Source: Hyphomicrobiales bacterium (GTDB lineage Bacteria > Pseudomonadota > Alphaproteobacteria > Rhizobiales > Aestuariivirgaceae). From it: 58,177 nt of DNA. Shown one piece after another: positions 15,868 to 25,242 of this stretch. Position numbers and translations under genes: made by a program. The notes below the pieces were generated by a model that made no database searches, was not told the origin of the DNA, and saw only the letters and a list, made by a program, of their open reading frames with translations. The stretch lies in NCBI GenBank assembly GCA_020029455.1, contig JAIBJH010000003.1, positions 1-58,177 on the forward strand, written 5' to 3'. Each line of letters opens with the position of its first letter. Position 1 is the first letter of the stretch.

Positions 15868-16710
15868 TTGGACTCTCTCGTCTTTGGCGCTGTGCTTCTC
15901 GCAGCCTTCCTGCACGCCGCCTGGAACGTGCTCGTGCGCATGCAGGCCGACAGGCTCATATCACTCACCACCCTGCAGGGCTTCATGGGCATCATGGGCA
16001 TCGGCCTCCTTTTCCTCTTCGGGCTGCCTAAACCGGAAAGCTATGGTTTCGCCCTGGCCTCCGGCATCCTTCACACGGGCTACAATCTCTTTCTGGTGCG
16101 CGCCTACAGGGCCGCAGACCTGAGCCAGGTCTATCCCATCGCACGCGGGGCCGCTCCCCTTCTCACCATGGTGGGAAGCCTGCTCTTTCTTACGGACGGT
16201 GTTCACATCGGCGTCGTTGCCGCCATCCTGCTGCTGGTTGCCGGACTAGTGATGGCCGGATGGCAGAAAGACCGCTCCAGCCATCCCGACCCGCAGGCCG
16301 TTCTCTATGCTCTCGGCACAGCCTGTTTCATTGCCGTCTATTCGATGACCGATGGGCTTGGGGCGCGGGCCTCCGGAGATGCCTTCGGTTATGCAGGACT
16401 TCTTTTCGTGCTGGATGCGATGTTCCTTCTCGTTGCGGGAACCATCATGCGGGGTGCAGGCTTCGTGCCTTCGCTTCTGCCTTTCTGGAAACAGGGGATC
16501 ATCGGCGGCGCAGCCTCGGGCCTTGCCTATGCCATCGTCATGTGGGCCATGACCAAGGCACCGATTGCCAGCGTTGCGGCCTTACGCGAGACAAGCATCG
16601 TCTTCGTGCTGTTCATGTCGGCGCGCATGCTCAGGGAATCACTGACGGCAGTGCGCATCGCAGGCGCCCTGCTCATCGCGGCAGGCGCCATTCTTCTGAG
16701 GCTTGCCTGA
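15868..16710 (+). CDS. EamA/DMT-superfamily permease
   Basis: Inner-membrane protein of about 280 residues with roughly ten hydrophobic segments arranged as two EamA repeats. Landmarks are AFLHAAWNVLVRM near the N-terminus, ILHTGYNLFLVRAYRAADLS ending the first repeat's conserved loop, and ALRETSIVFVLFMSARMLRE in the second. It is a predicted drug/metabolite exporter; the substrate is unknown. No ATG is available at the right place. TTG at 15868 (just before DSLVFGAVLL) is the likely start and TTG 15841 an alternative. Confidence 0.85.
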   Translation: MDSLVFGAVLLAAFLHAAWNVLVRMQADRLISLTTLQGFMGIMGIGLLFLFGLPKPESYGFALASGILHTGYNLFLVRAYRAADLSQVYPIARGAAPLLTMVGSLLFLTDGVHIGVVAAILLLVAGLVMAGWQKDRSSHPDPQAVLYALGTACFIAVYSMTDGLGARASGDAFGYAGLLFVLDAMFLLVAGTIMRGAGFVPSLLPFWKQGIIGGAASGLAYAIVMWAMTKAPIASVAALRETSIVFVLFMSARMLRESLTAVRIAGALLIAAGAILLRLA

Positions 16711-16760
16711 CAGGGCCCTTTGGGCCATGGTCCGCCACCAAAATTCACAGGGATTGAGAC

Positions 16761-18194
16761 ATGTTGCACAAGAACTACATCAATGGCGAATGGGTGGAGG
16801 GAACTTCTGCCAAGGACAACATCAACCCGTCTGACGTCAGCGATGTGGTCGGGCAATATGCGCAAGCCTCGGTTCAGCAGGCCGAAGAGGCCATCGCGGC
16901 GGCCAAGGCAGCATTTCCAGGATGGTGTTCCACCACGCCGCAGCAGCGCGCCGATATTCTTGATGCGATTGGTACTGAACTTCTCGCTCGGCGGGACGAG
17001 ATTGGCCGCTTGCTCGCGCAGGAAGAAGGAAAGCCGCTCTCCAACGGCATTGCCGAAACCATGCGGGCTGGGCAGATCTTCAAGTTCTTTGCACAGGAGG
17101 CACTCCGCATCGAAGGCGTTTCATTGGCATCTGTCAGACCCAATGTGGATGTCACCATCACACGCGAACCGCTAGGCGTGGTGGGCCTTATCTGTCCGTG
17201 GAATTTTCCGATTGCCATTCCAGCCTGGAAGATGGCCCCGGCTCTCGCCTTTGGGAACTGCGTGGTATTCAAGCCGGCCGATCTTGTTCCAGGCTGCGCC
17301 TGGGCGCTCGCTGAAATTGCCTCGCGCGCCGGACTGCCCAAGGGGGTGCTCAATCTTGTCATGGGCCGCGGCTCGGTGGTGGGCCAGGCGATGCTCAATT
17401 CGCGCGATGTCAACGCCATTTCCTTTACGGGGTCGGTGGAGACGGGAGCAAAGGTGGCAATGGCCTGTGCAACACGCGGCGCCAAATTCCAGTTGGAGAT
17501 GGGCGGCAAAAACCCGCTCGTTGTGATGGCGGATGCCAATCTTGATGCGGCGGTAGCAGGCGCTGTTGACGGTGCGTTCTTCCAGACAGGCCAACGCTGC
17601 ACCGCTTCCTCGCGCCTGATCGTCGAGGAGAAAGTGCATGATACCTTCATAGAGAAAATGGTTTCAGCCATGCAGGCGCTGAAGGTCGATCATGCTTTGA
17701 AGGACGGCACGCAGATGGGGCCGGTGATCGATGAGGCGCAGATGGCGCAGGATGAGAACTATATCCGCATTGCCCGCGACGAGGGTGGCAAGCTTGCCTG
17801 GGGTGGCGAGCGGCTCAATCGCGACACCAAGGGCTTCTATCTGTCGCCGGCGCTGTTTACAGAAACCCGCAATGACATGCGGATCAACCGTGAGGAAGTG
17901 TTCGGGCCTGTTGCCTCTGTAATCAGGGTCAAGAACTACGATGAAGCACTGGCGGTTGCCAATGACACGCCGTTCGGCCTCTCCTCCGGCATCTACACAA
18001 CCTCACTGAAACATGCCTCGCATTTCCGCAGGAATTCGGCGGCGGGCATGGTGATGGTCAACCTACCGACAGCGGGTGTTGATTATCATGTGCCCTTTGG
18101 CGGACGCAAAGGCTCAAGCTACGGGGCGCGGGAACAGGGCCGCTTTGCCGCAGAATTCTACACTTCGGTCAAGACGGCCTATATCTTCGCCTGA
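16761..18194 (+). CDS. Alpha-ketoglutarate semialdehyde dehydrogenase (ALDH superfamily)
   Basis: NAD(P)-dependent aldehyde dehydrogenase of 477 residues. It has the cofactor-site motif CPWNFPIAIPAWKMAPALAF, the general base Glu in LEMGGKNP, the catalytic Cys in FFQTGQRCTASSR and EEVFGPV near the C-terminal third. The ending NLPTAGVDYHVPFGGRKGSS is characteristic of the YcbD-type 2,5-dioxovalerate (ketoglutarate semialdehyde) dehydrogenases that finish oxidative breakdown of pentoses, hexarates or hydroxyproline. No upstream pathway gene is nearby, so the physiological route is unclear. Confidence 0.85.
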   Translation: MLHKNYINGEWVEGTSAKDNINPSDVSDVVGQYAQASVQQAEEAIAAAKAAFPGWCSTTPQQRADILDAIGTELLARRDEIGRLLAQEEGKPLSNGIAETMRAGQIFKFFAQEALRIEGVSLASVRPNVDVTITREPLGVVGLICPWNFPIAIPAWKMAPALAFGNCVVFKPADLVPGCAWALAEIASRAGLPKGVLNLVMGRGSVVGQAMLNSRDVNAISFTGSVETGAKVAMACATRGAKFQLEMGGKNPLVVMADANLDAAVAGAVDGAFFQTGQRCTASSRLIVEEKVHDTFIEKMVSAMQALKVDHALKDGTQMGPVIDEAQMAQDENYIRIARDEGGKLAWGGERLNRDTKGFYLSPALFTETRNDMRINREEVFGPVASVIRVKNYDEALAVANDTPFGLSSGIYTTSLKHASHFRRNSAAGMVMVNLPTAGVDYHVPFGGRKGSSYGAREQGRFAAEFYTSVKTAYIFA

Positions 18195-18306
18195 GCCATT
18201 TTCCCTGTCATTTTTGCACCATGATTGCGGCCCAAAAGGCACAGCAACGGAAGTGCAAGGATTTGGGCGTTAACCGTAGCGGTATCCGGACGGGACGAGA
18301 CTATCC

Positions 18307-20373
18307 ATGGGCATATTTAATGGGCGAAGGAAAGCGAAGGGAAATACCCGGCGCGAACCACGCTTGTTCGAGAGGCCGGCTCCTCAGAGAAATCCCGGCC
18401 GCGGCGTGAGACCCAGAAGGCGCAGCTTCTTCGGCTGGGTCGCCGGATTGTTCTGGAAGTTGACGCTACTGAGTGCAGTTGCGGTTGCCGCGGCACTTAC
18501 GTTTGTCTGGTTCACTCTGGCCCAAAATGGAGTCTTCCAAATTCCGGAGCAAGAGCCCGGAATCCTGCTTCTCGCCAGCGATGGCAGCGAGATTGCCGAA
18601 CAGGGCACCTTCTTCGGCGATGCGGTTTCCATCGCGGGGCTTCCGCCCTATGTGCCACAGGCGATCATCGCCATCGAAGACCGTCGCTTCTATCACCACT
18701 ATGGTGTTGATCCTATCGGCCTTGCCCGCGCCATGACGAAGAACGTCATCGCTGGTCGCTTGAAGGAGGGCGGCTCGACACTGACCCAGCAACTTGCCAA
18801 GAACCTGTTCCTCAACCACGAGCGCACATTCAAGCGCAAGGCGCAGGAAATGGTCTTTGCGCTGTGGCTTGAGCGCAAGTTCTCGAAGGACGAGATTCTC
18901 CAACTCTACATGAATCGTGTCTATTTCGGCGGCGGGGCCGATGGCATCGACAAGGCGGCGCGGACATTTTACGGCAAGTCGGCCTATGAGCTGACCCTGA
19001 TGGAAGCGGCGACTTTGGCCGGCGTTCTAAAGGCACCCACAACCTACAATCCCGCGCGCCAGCCGGAAGATGCCTTCAACCGCGCCACAATCGTTCTCAA
19101 CGCCATGGTCGAGGAAGGCTACATCACCGCCGCGGAAGCGCAAGACGCCATTGCCTCGCCAACCAGGGCGGCAACGCAGGTCGATACGCCTGCCACGCAA
19201 TATGCTGTTGACTGGATCAACGAGCAATTGCGCCTCCTCACCAAGGAAGCCAAGCAATCGCTCATCATCGAGACAACGCTCGATGCCAAGCTGCAATCAA
19301 GGGCCGAGCTGGCACTGCGCAAGCGGCTTTCCGAGAATGGCAAGGCGCTCAATGTGTCACAAGGAGCGGTCGTGGTGATGGATGGCACGGGCGCGGTAAA
19401 GGCTCTTGTCGGTGGGCGCAGCTACAAGCGCAGCCAATATAACCGCGCCGTAGTGGCCAAGCGCCAGCCTGGTTCTGCATTCAAGGCCTTTGTTTATCTC
19501 GCGGCACTGGAAAACGGCTATCGCCCGGACTCTGTTGAGATCGATGAGCCTGTGCAGATCGGCAACTGGAGCCCTGAAAACTACAAGCGGAAGTATCTGG
19601 GGCCGGTCACGCTGGATCAGGCCTATGCGCTCTCACTCAATACGATCAGCGCCAAGCTTACCCATGCCGTCGACCCGCGGACAGTGGCAACGGTGGCGAA
19701 ACGTCTCGGCATCCGTTCCAAGCTCAGTGCCGATACATCGATTGCACTTGGTACATCCGAAGTCTCCCTCATGGAAATGACCTCGGCTTTCACGCCGTTT
19801 TCCAATGGGGGTTCGGCAGTTGAGCCCTATATCGTCAAACGCATCGTCAGCCGCGACGGTAGGGTTCTTTACGAGAGACTGGTGGACGGCCTGGGCCAGG
19901 TCATGGGCGAGGACGAAGTGGGCGCCATGAACTACATGATGCGCAAGGTCATCACCTCCGGCACCGCCACCAAGGCCAGCTTCGAGGGTCAAGACATAGG
20001 CGGCAAGACGGGCACCAGTCAGGATTACCGTGATGCCTGGTTCATCGGCTACACGCCTTATCTCACGGCGGGCGTTTGGATGGGCAATGATGACAACAGC
20101 CCCACCAAGAAAGTAACCGGCGGATCGCTGCCGGCGCTGGTGTGGCGCGACATTATGGAAAAGGCCCATGAGGATTTGGCCTATCGCGAGCTTCCAGGCA
20201 CTTCTGGCGAACCATCGGAATTCGTTGTTGCCGAGAATGATGCAAGCGGTGTGATCGAGGTTGATCCCGACATTGCAGAGCCGCAAGAGAAACCGCGCAA
20301 GAAGAAGCGGCGCAATCTTTTGTCGATCCTGTTCGGCAGCAGAGACGAAGAGCCAGGCGACGGCTTGTACTGA
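18307..20373 (+). CDS. Class A penicillin-binding protein 1a (transglycosylase/transpeptidase)
   Basis: Bifunctional peptidoglycan synthase (688 residues), anchored by one N-terminal helix after a very basic cytoplasmic tail (residues 1-45, many Arg). The GT51 transglycosylase has the catalytic IAIEDRRFYHHYGVDP and GGSTLTQQLAKNLFL. The transpeptidase domain shows the SxxK motif in PGSAFKAF, SLNT as the SxN motif and GKTGTS as KTG. The C-terminus ends in a charged tail with a KKKRR cluster. ATG 18307 gives the tail-anchor arrangement expected of PBP1A. Confidence 0.95.
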   Translation: MGIFNGRRKAKGNTRREPRLFERPAPQRNPGRGVRPRRRSFFGWVAGLFWKLTLLSAVAVAAALTFVWFTLAQNGVFQIPEQEPGILLLASDGSEIAEQGTFFGDAVSIAGLPPYVPQAIIAIEDRRFYHHYGVDPIGLARAMTKNVIAGRLKEGGSTLTQQLAKNLFLNHERTFKRKAQEMVFALWLERKFSKDEILQLYMNRVYFGGGADGIDKAARTFYGKSAYELTLMEAATLAGVLKAPTTYNPARQPEDAFNRATIVLNAMVEEGYITAAEAQDAIASPTRAATQVDTPATQYAVDWINEQLRLLTKEAKQSLIIETTLDAKLQSRAELALRKRLSENGKALNVSQGAVVVMDGTGAVKALVGGRSYKRSQYNRAVVAKRQPGSAFKAFVYLAALENGYRPDSVEIDEPVQIGNWSPENYKRKYLGPVTLDQAYALSLNTISAKLTHAVDPRTVATVAKRLGIRSKLSADTSIALGTSEVSLMEMTSAFTPFSNGGSAVEPYIVKRIVSRDGRVLYERLVDGLGQVMGEDEVGAMNYMMRKVITSGTATKASFEGQDIGGKTGTSQDYRDAWFIGYTPYLTAGVWMGNDDNSPTKKVTGGSLPALVWRDIMEKAHEDLAYRELPGTSGEPSEFVVAENDASGVIEVDPDIAEPQEKPRKKKRRNLLSILFGSRDEEPGDGLY

Positions 20374-20376
20374 GGC

Positions 20377-21129
20377 CTAAACCATCCGGTGCAATGTTTG
20401 CCCGTGCTGCTTCAACCACTCTTTTGCCGCTCGTGCTGAAGTGCAATGGCTGAGGACCAGCCGCCAGAAGCGCGGCCCGTGGTTCATTTCGCGCAGGTGA
20501 GCGACTTCGTGAGCCGCCACATAGTCCAGCACCATGGGCGGGGCCATGATGAGGCGCCAGGAGTAGGACAGAACGCCGTCAGTGTTGCATGAGCCCCAGC
20601 GGCTCTTCTGATCGCGCACGCCGAGGCGCTTCACTGTGACGTTCATCACGGATGCATAACGCTGCGAGGCCTCGTGCAAGTCTTTTTCGGCCTGGCGCTT
20701 CAGCCATTCGGTCAGCCGGCGCTTCATATGGGATGGAGCACCGGGCACGGCGATGACCCGCGTTTCATCATCTATGGAAACAAGGCCACGCAGCCTGCCA
20801 GTTGCAGCAATAGTGTAGTGTTCACCGCGCAGGAGAATGCGCCCTCCATCGGCTGCAGGCACGATGGCGGGAAGTTTGCTGCGGGTTTTTTGCATCCAGC
20901 CTGCCGATGCATTCAGAAAAGCTTCCGCCGCCTTGCGGCTGTGGCGGCGCGGAACCGTGAGAATGAAATGTTCGCCATCGCGTGATTGGCGCAAAGTCAT
21001 GCGCCGCGCCTTGGCATGGCGCTTCAACATGACCGCCAGCGCCACGCCTTCAACCATCACGATGATGGGAAGAAGTGGTTCTGCTTCAGGTTTCGATTTC
21101 GCGGTGAAGGCGCGACTCAGTGGCCACAT
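20377..21129 (-). CDS. M48-type (YgjP/DUF45) zinc metallopeptidase
   Basis: YgjP-like protein of about 250 residues with the zinc motif HEVAHLREMNHGPRFW (two His and Glu, then a third His) and the family signature QKSRWGSCNTDGVLSYSWRL. The N-terminal 30 residues are variable. The physiological substrate is not known for this family. It begins 6 bp after the phaZ stop, so the two are co-transcribed, though no functional link is obvious. It converges on the PBP1a gene with a 3-bp gap. Confidence 0.85.
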   Translation of the reverse strand: MWPLSRAFTAKSKPEAEPLLPIIVMVEGVALAVMLKRHAKARRMTLRQSRDGEHFILTVPRRHSRKAAEAFLNASAGWMQKTRSKLPAIVPAADGGRILLRGEHYTIAATGRLRGLVSIDDETRVIAVPGAPSHMKRRLTEWLKRQAEKDLHEASQRYASVMNVTVKRLGVRDQKSRWGSCNTDGVLSYSWRLIMAPPMVLDYVAAHEVAHLREMNHGPRFWRLVLSHCTSARAAKEWLKQHGQTLHRMV

Positions 21130-21135
21130 GGCGCA

Positions 21136-22362
21136 CTATTTAGCGTGATCTCCCACGAAGCGGGAGATGACCGGAACTACTTCTTCGATATAGCGGCGGC
21201 CGGAGAAAACGCCGTAATGGCCAACGCCTTTCTGCACGTGATCAGTCTTGTGCTCGGCGGGAATGCCGGAACAGAGACGGTGGGCGGCCTGGGTTTGGCC
21301 GGGACCAGTGATGTCGTCGCGCTCGCCTTCGATCGTAAGAAGCGCCACATCCGTGATAAGTTCCGGGCGAATGAGTTCGCCGCGATAATGGTAGGTGCCG
21401 AGCGGCAGGCACTGGTGCACGAAGACGCGCTCGACAGTCTGCAGATAAAACTCGGCGGCAAGATCCATGACGGACATGTATTCGTCGTAGAATTCCTGCA
21501 GCTTTGCGGCGGAGACCGTGTCGCCATCGACAAGGTTCCAGTAGAGATCGCGGTGGGCGGTGATGTGGCGGTGGGAATTCATCGACATGAAGCCCACGAG
21601 CTGCAGGAAGCCCGGATAGACGATGCGGCCCTTGCCCTTGTGGGGCGGCGGCACTTCGACAACCGTGTTACGGCGGAACCAAGTTACGCCCTTTTCCTTG
21701 GCAACCTTGTTCACGGCCGTTGGGCTGACGCGGGTATCGACGGGCCCTCCCATCAGGATCATGGTCAAGGGGAGCAGCGGGTCTTTCCGCGCACTCATCA
21801 GTGAGATGGCGACAAGCACGGGCACCGATGGCTGGCAGACGGCCATGATGTGGGCCTTCCTGCCGAGGTGGTGCAGCATTTCCATGACGTAATCGGTGTA
21901 ATCATCAAGATCGAAAGGCCCATTAGAGAGCGGCACTTCGCGGGCGTCGACCCAATCGGTGATATAGACATCATGCTCCGGCAAAAGGCCTTCGACTGTG
22001 TTGCGGAGCAGGGTGGAAAAATGGCCCGACATGGGGGCCACAATCAGGATGGGATGCTGTTTTTTGCGGCTTGGCGTTTTCTTGCGGAAGTGAACAAGGC
22101 GGCAGAAGGGCTTTTCCCAAACCACGAGTTCTTCAATGGCGACTGTTTTTCCAGCAACCTTGGTTTCTGAAATTTCAAAACGGGGCTTGGTGTAACGGCG
22201 GGTCAGGCGCTCGAAGAGGTGGAGCCCGGCCCGCGCCTGACGGCCAAAAGATGTTTGAGAGAAGGGGTTCCAGTCATGCAACCAGAACTCGGCACCAGCC
22301 TTGGCCGCCAGCCGAAAGGGGGCCATGGCAGCATGCTGCATCTCATAGATCTCGTATAGCAT
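21136..22362 (-). CDS. phaZ: Intracellular polyhydroxyalkanoate depolymerase
   Basis: PhaZ family (408 residues), a cytoplasmic alpha/beta-hydrolase-like enzyme that mobilises stored polyhydroxybutyrate. The N-terminus MLYEIYEMQHAAMAPFR is typical. The nucleophile elbow is AVCQPSVP with Cys in place of Ser, as in this family. Other landmarks are LIVAPMSGHFSTLL, ITDWVDAREVPL and the C-terminal GVGHYGVFSGRRY carrying the catalytic His. There are 230 bp between it and the SCO1 gene upstream, including copy 2 of the 114-bp repeat. Confidence 0.93.
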   Translation of the reverse strand: MLYEIYEMQHAAMAPFRLAAKAGAEFWLHDWNPFSQTSFGRQARAGLHLFERLTRRYTKPRFEISETKVAGKTVAIEELVVWEKPFCRLVHFRKKTPSRKKQHPILIVAPMSGHFSTLLRNTVEGLLPEHDVYITDWVDAREVPLSNGPFDLDDYTDYVMEMLHHLGRKAHIMAVCQPSVPVLVAISLMSARKDPLLPLTMILMGGPVDTRVSPTAVNKVAKEKGVTWFRRNTVVEVPPPHKGKGRIVYPGFLQLVGFMSMNSHRHITAHRDLYWNLVDGDTVSAAKLQEFYDEYMSVMDLAAEFYLQTVERVFVHQCLPLGTYHYRGELIRPELITDVALLTIEGERDDITGPGQTQAAHRLCSGIPAEHKTDHVQKGVGHYGVFSGRRYIEEVVPVISRFVGDHAK

Positions 22363-22505
22363 TAGATCTTGCCCCCTTGCTGCAGTGCAAGATAGACTTG
22401 GGCAAAGCCATTAACAACCCCTTGCCATTATTGGATTTCTCAGCCGAAAGTCGCAAAATTCACGCGATAAAGTGTCAATCCTGCTGACCTATATTCAGCG
22501 GCTTT

Positions 22506-22619
22506 GCGCGTCCAACGAGCAAGTGAACTCACCTGCGAGAGGAAAGATGCGCCAGATACAAAGTTCTACAGCAACTTATCGACGGTCAATTGCGCTCAAT
22601 TGACCGTCGGTTGCTGTAG
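22506..22619 (-). repeat. Copy 2 of the 114-bp two-hairpin dispersed element
   Basis: Read on the minus strand, it matches copy 1 (5473-5586) without gaps. The 54-nt hairpin has outer arms CTACAGCAAC / GTTGCTGTAG (10 bp, perfect), inner arms CGACGGTCAATTG / CAATTGACCGTCG (13 bp, perfect), loop AGCG and the same ATAA bulge. The second hairpin is GCAGGTGA / TCACTTGC with a G-U pair, where copy 1 has GCAAGT / ACTTGC. It begins within the last codons of the SCO1 gene, whose stop TGA lies at the start of the loop, and ends about 140 bp upstream of phaZ. Confidence 0.85.
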
Positions 22620-23225
22620 CGCCTCGGCGATTCCTTGAGCAAGGGCTTTGGCGTCGGTCGTGTAGGTGAAGTGCTTTAGGAACTTTCCGTCGGGTCCCAT
22701 GAGGTAGACGATGGAGGAATGGTCCATCAGGTAATCCGAGGGGCGTTCCTTGTTCTCCTGCCTGGCATAGAAAATCCGATAGGCCCCCGCTATGGCCGCC
22801 ACCTGCTCGGCGCTGCCGGTGAGGCCAATGAAACGGTCGCCAAAGTTCGAAACATAGGCCGCCATGACCTCCGGCGTGTCACGTTCGGGATCGACGGAAA
22901 CGAAGATGGGCTGGATGTCCATGCCCTTGTCGCCTAGCTCATCGAGGGCCGCCGCCATCACCTGCAGTTCCGTGGGGCAGACATCGGGGCAAAAGGTGAA
23001 CCCGAAAAACAGCAGCATGGGCTTGCCGAGAAAACTCTTCTCAGTGACCGTCTCGCCCTTGTGATTGACCATAGTGAAAGGGCCACCCACCAATGCTTCA
23101 CCCAGACCTGCGGGCTTGTTAGGCGAGGACATGAGGGCATAGGCAGCGATGCTTGCTGCTGCTATCAGCATCAAACCGGCAAAGAGGATGCGGCGCACGA
23201 GTTGTGTCTGGTCGGTGCTTTGCAT
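22596..23225 (-). CDS. senC: SCO1/SenC family copper chaperone
   Basis: Membrane-anchored thioredoxin-fold protein (209 residues) that delivers copper to cytochrome oxidase and can act as a redox partner. One N-terminal helix (ILFAGLMLIAAASIAAYALM) is followed by the Cys pair in FTFCPDVCPTEL and a downstream His in YLMDHSSIVYLM, the three copper ligands. It is divergent from regB, the arrangement known for senC/prrC beside regB/prrB in Rhodobacter. The last seven codons, including the TGA, lie inside repeat copy 2. Confidence 0.92.
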   Translation of the reverse strand: MQSTDQTQLVRRILFAGLMLIAAASIAAYALMSSPNKPAGLGEALVGGPFTMVNHKGETVTEKSFLGKPMLLFFGFTFCPDVCPTELQVMAAALDELGDKGMDIQPIFVSVDPERDTPEVMAAYVSNFGDRFIGLTGSAEQVAAIAGAYRIFYARQENKERPSDYLMDHSSIVYLMGPDGKFLKHFTYTTDAKALAQGIAEALQQPTVN

Positions 23226-23295
23226 GGGCTCGCGCTCTTGGCTAGAATTACACTACCATTAATGCCGCAGTTTGAGCGGTACCGCATCGGAAGAG

Positions 23296-24675
23296 ATGTC
23301 ACAGATTAATCTGGAAACAGACCCCTTTCCCCTGGGGCAGGCGAACAACCCCATCCGGCTGCGCACCCTGGTGCGGCTGCGCTGGCTTGCCGTCATCGGG
23401 CAAACGGCGGCTGTTCTCGCGGTTTCGCTGGTCTTCGGCTACAGCCTGCCCTTTTCGGCCTGCCTCGGCGTTATTGCGCTGAGTGCCTGGCTCAACATCT
23501 TCATTTCGCTGCGCTGGCGTTCCAGCCAGATACTTAGTTCACGAGCCGCTGGTCTGCTGCTGGCCTATGATGTCGTGCAACTGGCGGCGCTTCTATTTCT
23601 GACAGGGGGCCTCGAAAATCCCTTCTCGTTCCTGTTCCTCGTGCCGGTGACAGTTTCCGCGACGTCGCTGACAGTGCGCTGGACGCTGGCGCTCGGAGGG
23701 ATGGCTATTGCCTTTGCCTCGCTGCTCGCCATCTATCATTTTCCATTGCCGTGGAAAGAGGGTGAAGCAATCTCGCTGCCTGCCACCTATGTGGCGGGAC
23801 TGTGGGTTGCAGTCCTCAGCGGAACGGCATTCTCCGCCATCTATGCGCGGCGTCTTGCAGAGGAAGCGCGGCAGATGTCAGCGGCGCTCAATGCAACGGA
23901 AATGGTGCTGGCGCGCGAACAACGTCTCTCCGCGCTGGATGGTCTTGCGGCCGCAGCGGCCCATGAACTCGGCACGCCGCTCAGCACCATTACGGTCGTT
24001 GCCAAGGAATTGAAGCGCGAAGCGGTGCTCAAGGGCCACCATGCCGATGACCTTGACCTTCTCATCAGCCAGGCGGCGCGCTGCCGGGAAATCCTCTCGC
24101 GCCTTTCCGATCGGGAACAGGCGGCCGATGTGATCTTCGGGCAGGTAAAACTTTCTGCCATGCTGGAAGACCAGGTGGCGCCCTTGCGGGGGTCCGATGT
24201 TGCCGTCACCATTATCTGCAAGAGCGAGAAGAATGAACCGGAACCCGTTTTCAGGCGCAATCCAGCCATTTCCTATGCGCTCTCCAACATCCTCGAGAAC
24301 GCCATCGACTTCGCCAAGAGTAATGTCACCGTCGATGCGCGCTGGAACGCGAGCCAGCTTTCCGTCACCATCAAGGACGATGGACCAGGCTTTGACCAAT
24401 TGATCTTCGACAGGCTGGGCGATCCGTTCGTCACCACGCGGCCCGGCTATGACGATGCTGCCGAAGCGGGTGAGGCTCGCGGCCATGAAGGCATGGGGCT
24501 TGGACTGTTCATTGCCAAGACCCTCTTGGAGCGGTCCGGCGCGCAGGTGGGACTCTCCAATCTAAGCGCCCCGGCACAGGGTGCAGTCGTTTCCATTCGC
24601 TGGCCGAGAGCGGCGGTTGATATGGGTTCTGCCAGCAACAAGGCGCTTGACCCGCAACCGGCCACGCTTCATTGA
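23296..24675 (+). CDS. regB: RegB/PrrB/ActS redox sensor histidine kinase
   Basis: Global redox sensor of the inner membrane (about 459 residues). Six hydrophobic segments include the quinone-site heptapeptide GGLENPF (consensus GGxxNPF). The H-box is AAAAAHELGTPLSTI. The redox-active cysteine is conserved in RCREILSRLS just downstream. N-box NILENAIDFAK and G-boxes DDGPGF and GMGLGLFIAKTLLE complete the kinase. ATG 23296 has GGAAGAG immediately upstream; TTG 23272 is an alternative. The Cys position equals the sulfenic/disulfide Cys of Rhodobacter RegB (family knowledge). Confidence 0.94.
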   Translation: MSQINLETDPFPLGQANNPIRLRTLVRLRWLAVIGQTAAVLAVSLVFGYSLPFSACLGVIALSAWLNIFISLRWRSSQILSSRAAGLLLAYDVVQLAALLFLTGGLENPFSFLFLVPVTVSATSLTVRWTLALGGMAIAFASLLAIYHFPLPWKEGEAISLPATYVAGLWVAVLSGTAFSAIYARRLAEEARQMSAALNATEMVLAREQRLSALDGLAAAAAHELGTPLSTITVVAKELKREAVLKGHHADDLDLLISQAARCREILSRLSDREQAADVIFGQVKLSAMLEDQVAPLRGSDVAVTIICKSEKNEPEPVFRRNPAISYALSNILENAIDFAKSNVTVDARWNASQLSVTIKDDGPGFDQLIFDRLGDPFVTTRPGYDDAAEAGEARGHEGMGLGLFIAKTLLERSGAQVGLSNLSAPAQGAVVSIRWPRAAVDMGSASNKALDPQPATLH

Positions 24676-24687
24676 CAGGCCGAAAGT

Positions 24688-25233
24688 ATGATCATGGCCG
24701 ATGGCACGAACAAGACGCTGCTTCTTGTCGATGATGACAAGCCTTTCCTGACACGGCTCGGCCGCGCGCTGGAAGCGCGCGGCTTCGACGTCCGGCTGGC
24801 AGAGACAGTGGGCGAAGGCATTGCCGAAGTGCGGAAATCACCGCCGGGCTTTGCCGTGGTCGACCTCAGGCTCGGCGACGGTAACGGCCTTGACGTGGTG
24901 CAGGCGCTGCATGCAGCAAAGCCTGATGCCCGCGTGGTGGTGCTGACGGGCTACGGCAATATCGCAACGGCAGTGACGGCGGTGAAGCTGGGTGCCATCG
25001 ACTATCTGGCAAAACCGGCGGATGCTGACGCCGTCTATGGCGCATTGATGTCGGAGAGCGGCGAGACACGCAATGCACTCCCCGAAAACCCCATGTCGGC
25101 AGACAGGGTGCGCTGGGAACACATCCAGCGGGTCTTTGAACTATGCAACCGCAATGTCTCGGAAACGGCACGGCGCCTCAACATGCACAGGCGCACCCTG
25201 CAACGCATCCTCGCCAAGCGGGCGCCAAAATAG
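24688..25233 (+). CDS. regA: RegA/PrrA/ActR response regulator
   Basis: Response regulator of 181 residues, 12 bp downstream of regB. The receiver domain has the acidic pair VDDD, the phospho-acceptor Asp in VVDLRLGDGNGL, the Thr in LTGYGNIATAV and the Lys in LAKPAD. A proline-containing linker leads to a Fis-type HTH (NVSETARRLNMHRRTLQRIL) that is nearly invariant in this family. It controls respiration, redox or nitrogen/carbon fixation genes in relatives. ATG 24688 or 24694. Confidence 0.95.
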   Translation: MIMADGTNKTLLLVDDDKPFLTRLGRALEARGFDVRLAETVGEGIAEVRKSPPGFAVVDLRLGDGNGLDVVQALHAAKPDARVVVLTGYGNIATAVTAVKLGAIDYLAKPADADAVYGALMSESGETRNALPENPMSADRVRWEHIQRVFELCNRNVSETARRLNMHRRTLQRILAKRAPK

Positions 25234-25242
25234 AGTCCGGAA

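Noticed and set aside
18307..18440. Arg-rich N-terminus of PBP1a as a frameshifted fusion
   Set aside because: Basic cytoplasmic tails before the membrane anchor are normal in rhizobial PBP1A proteins.
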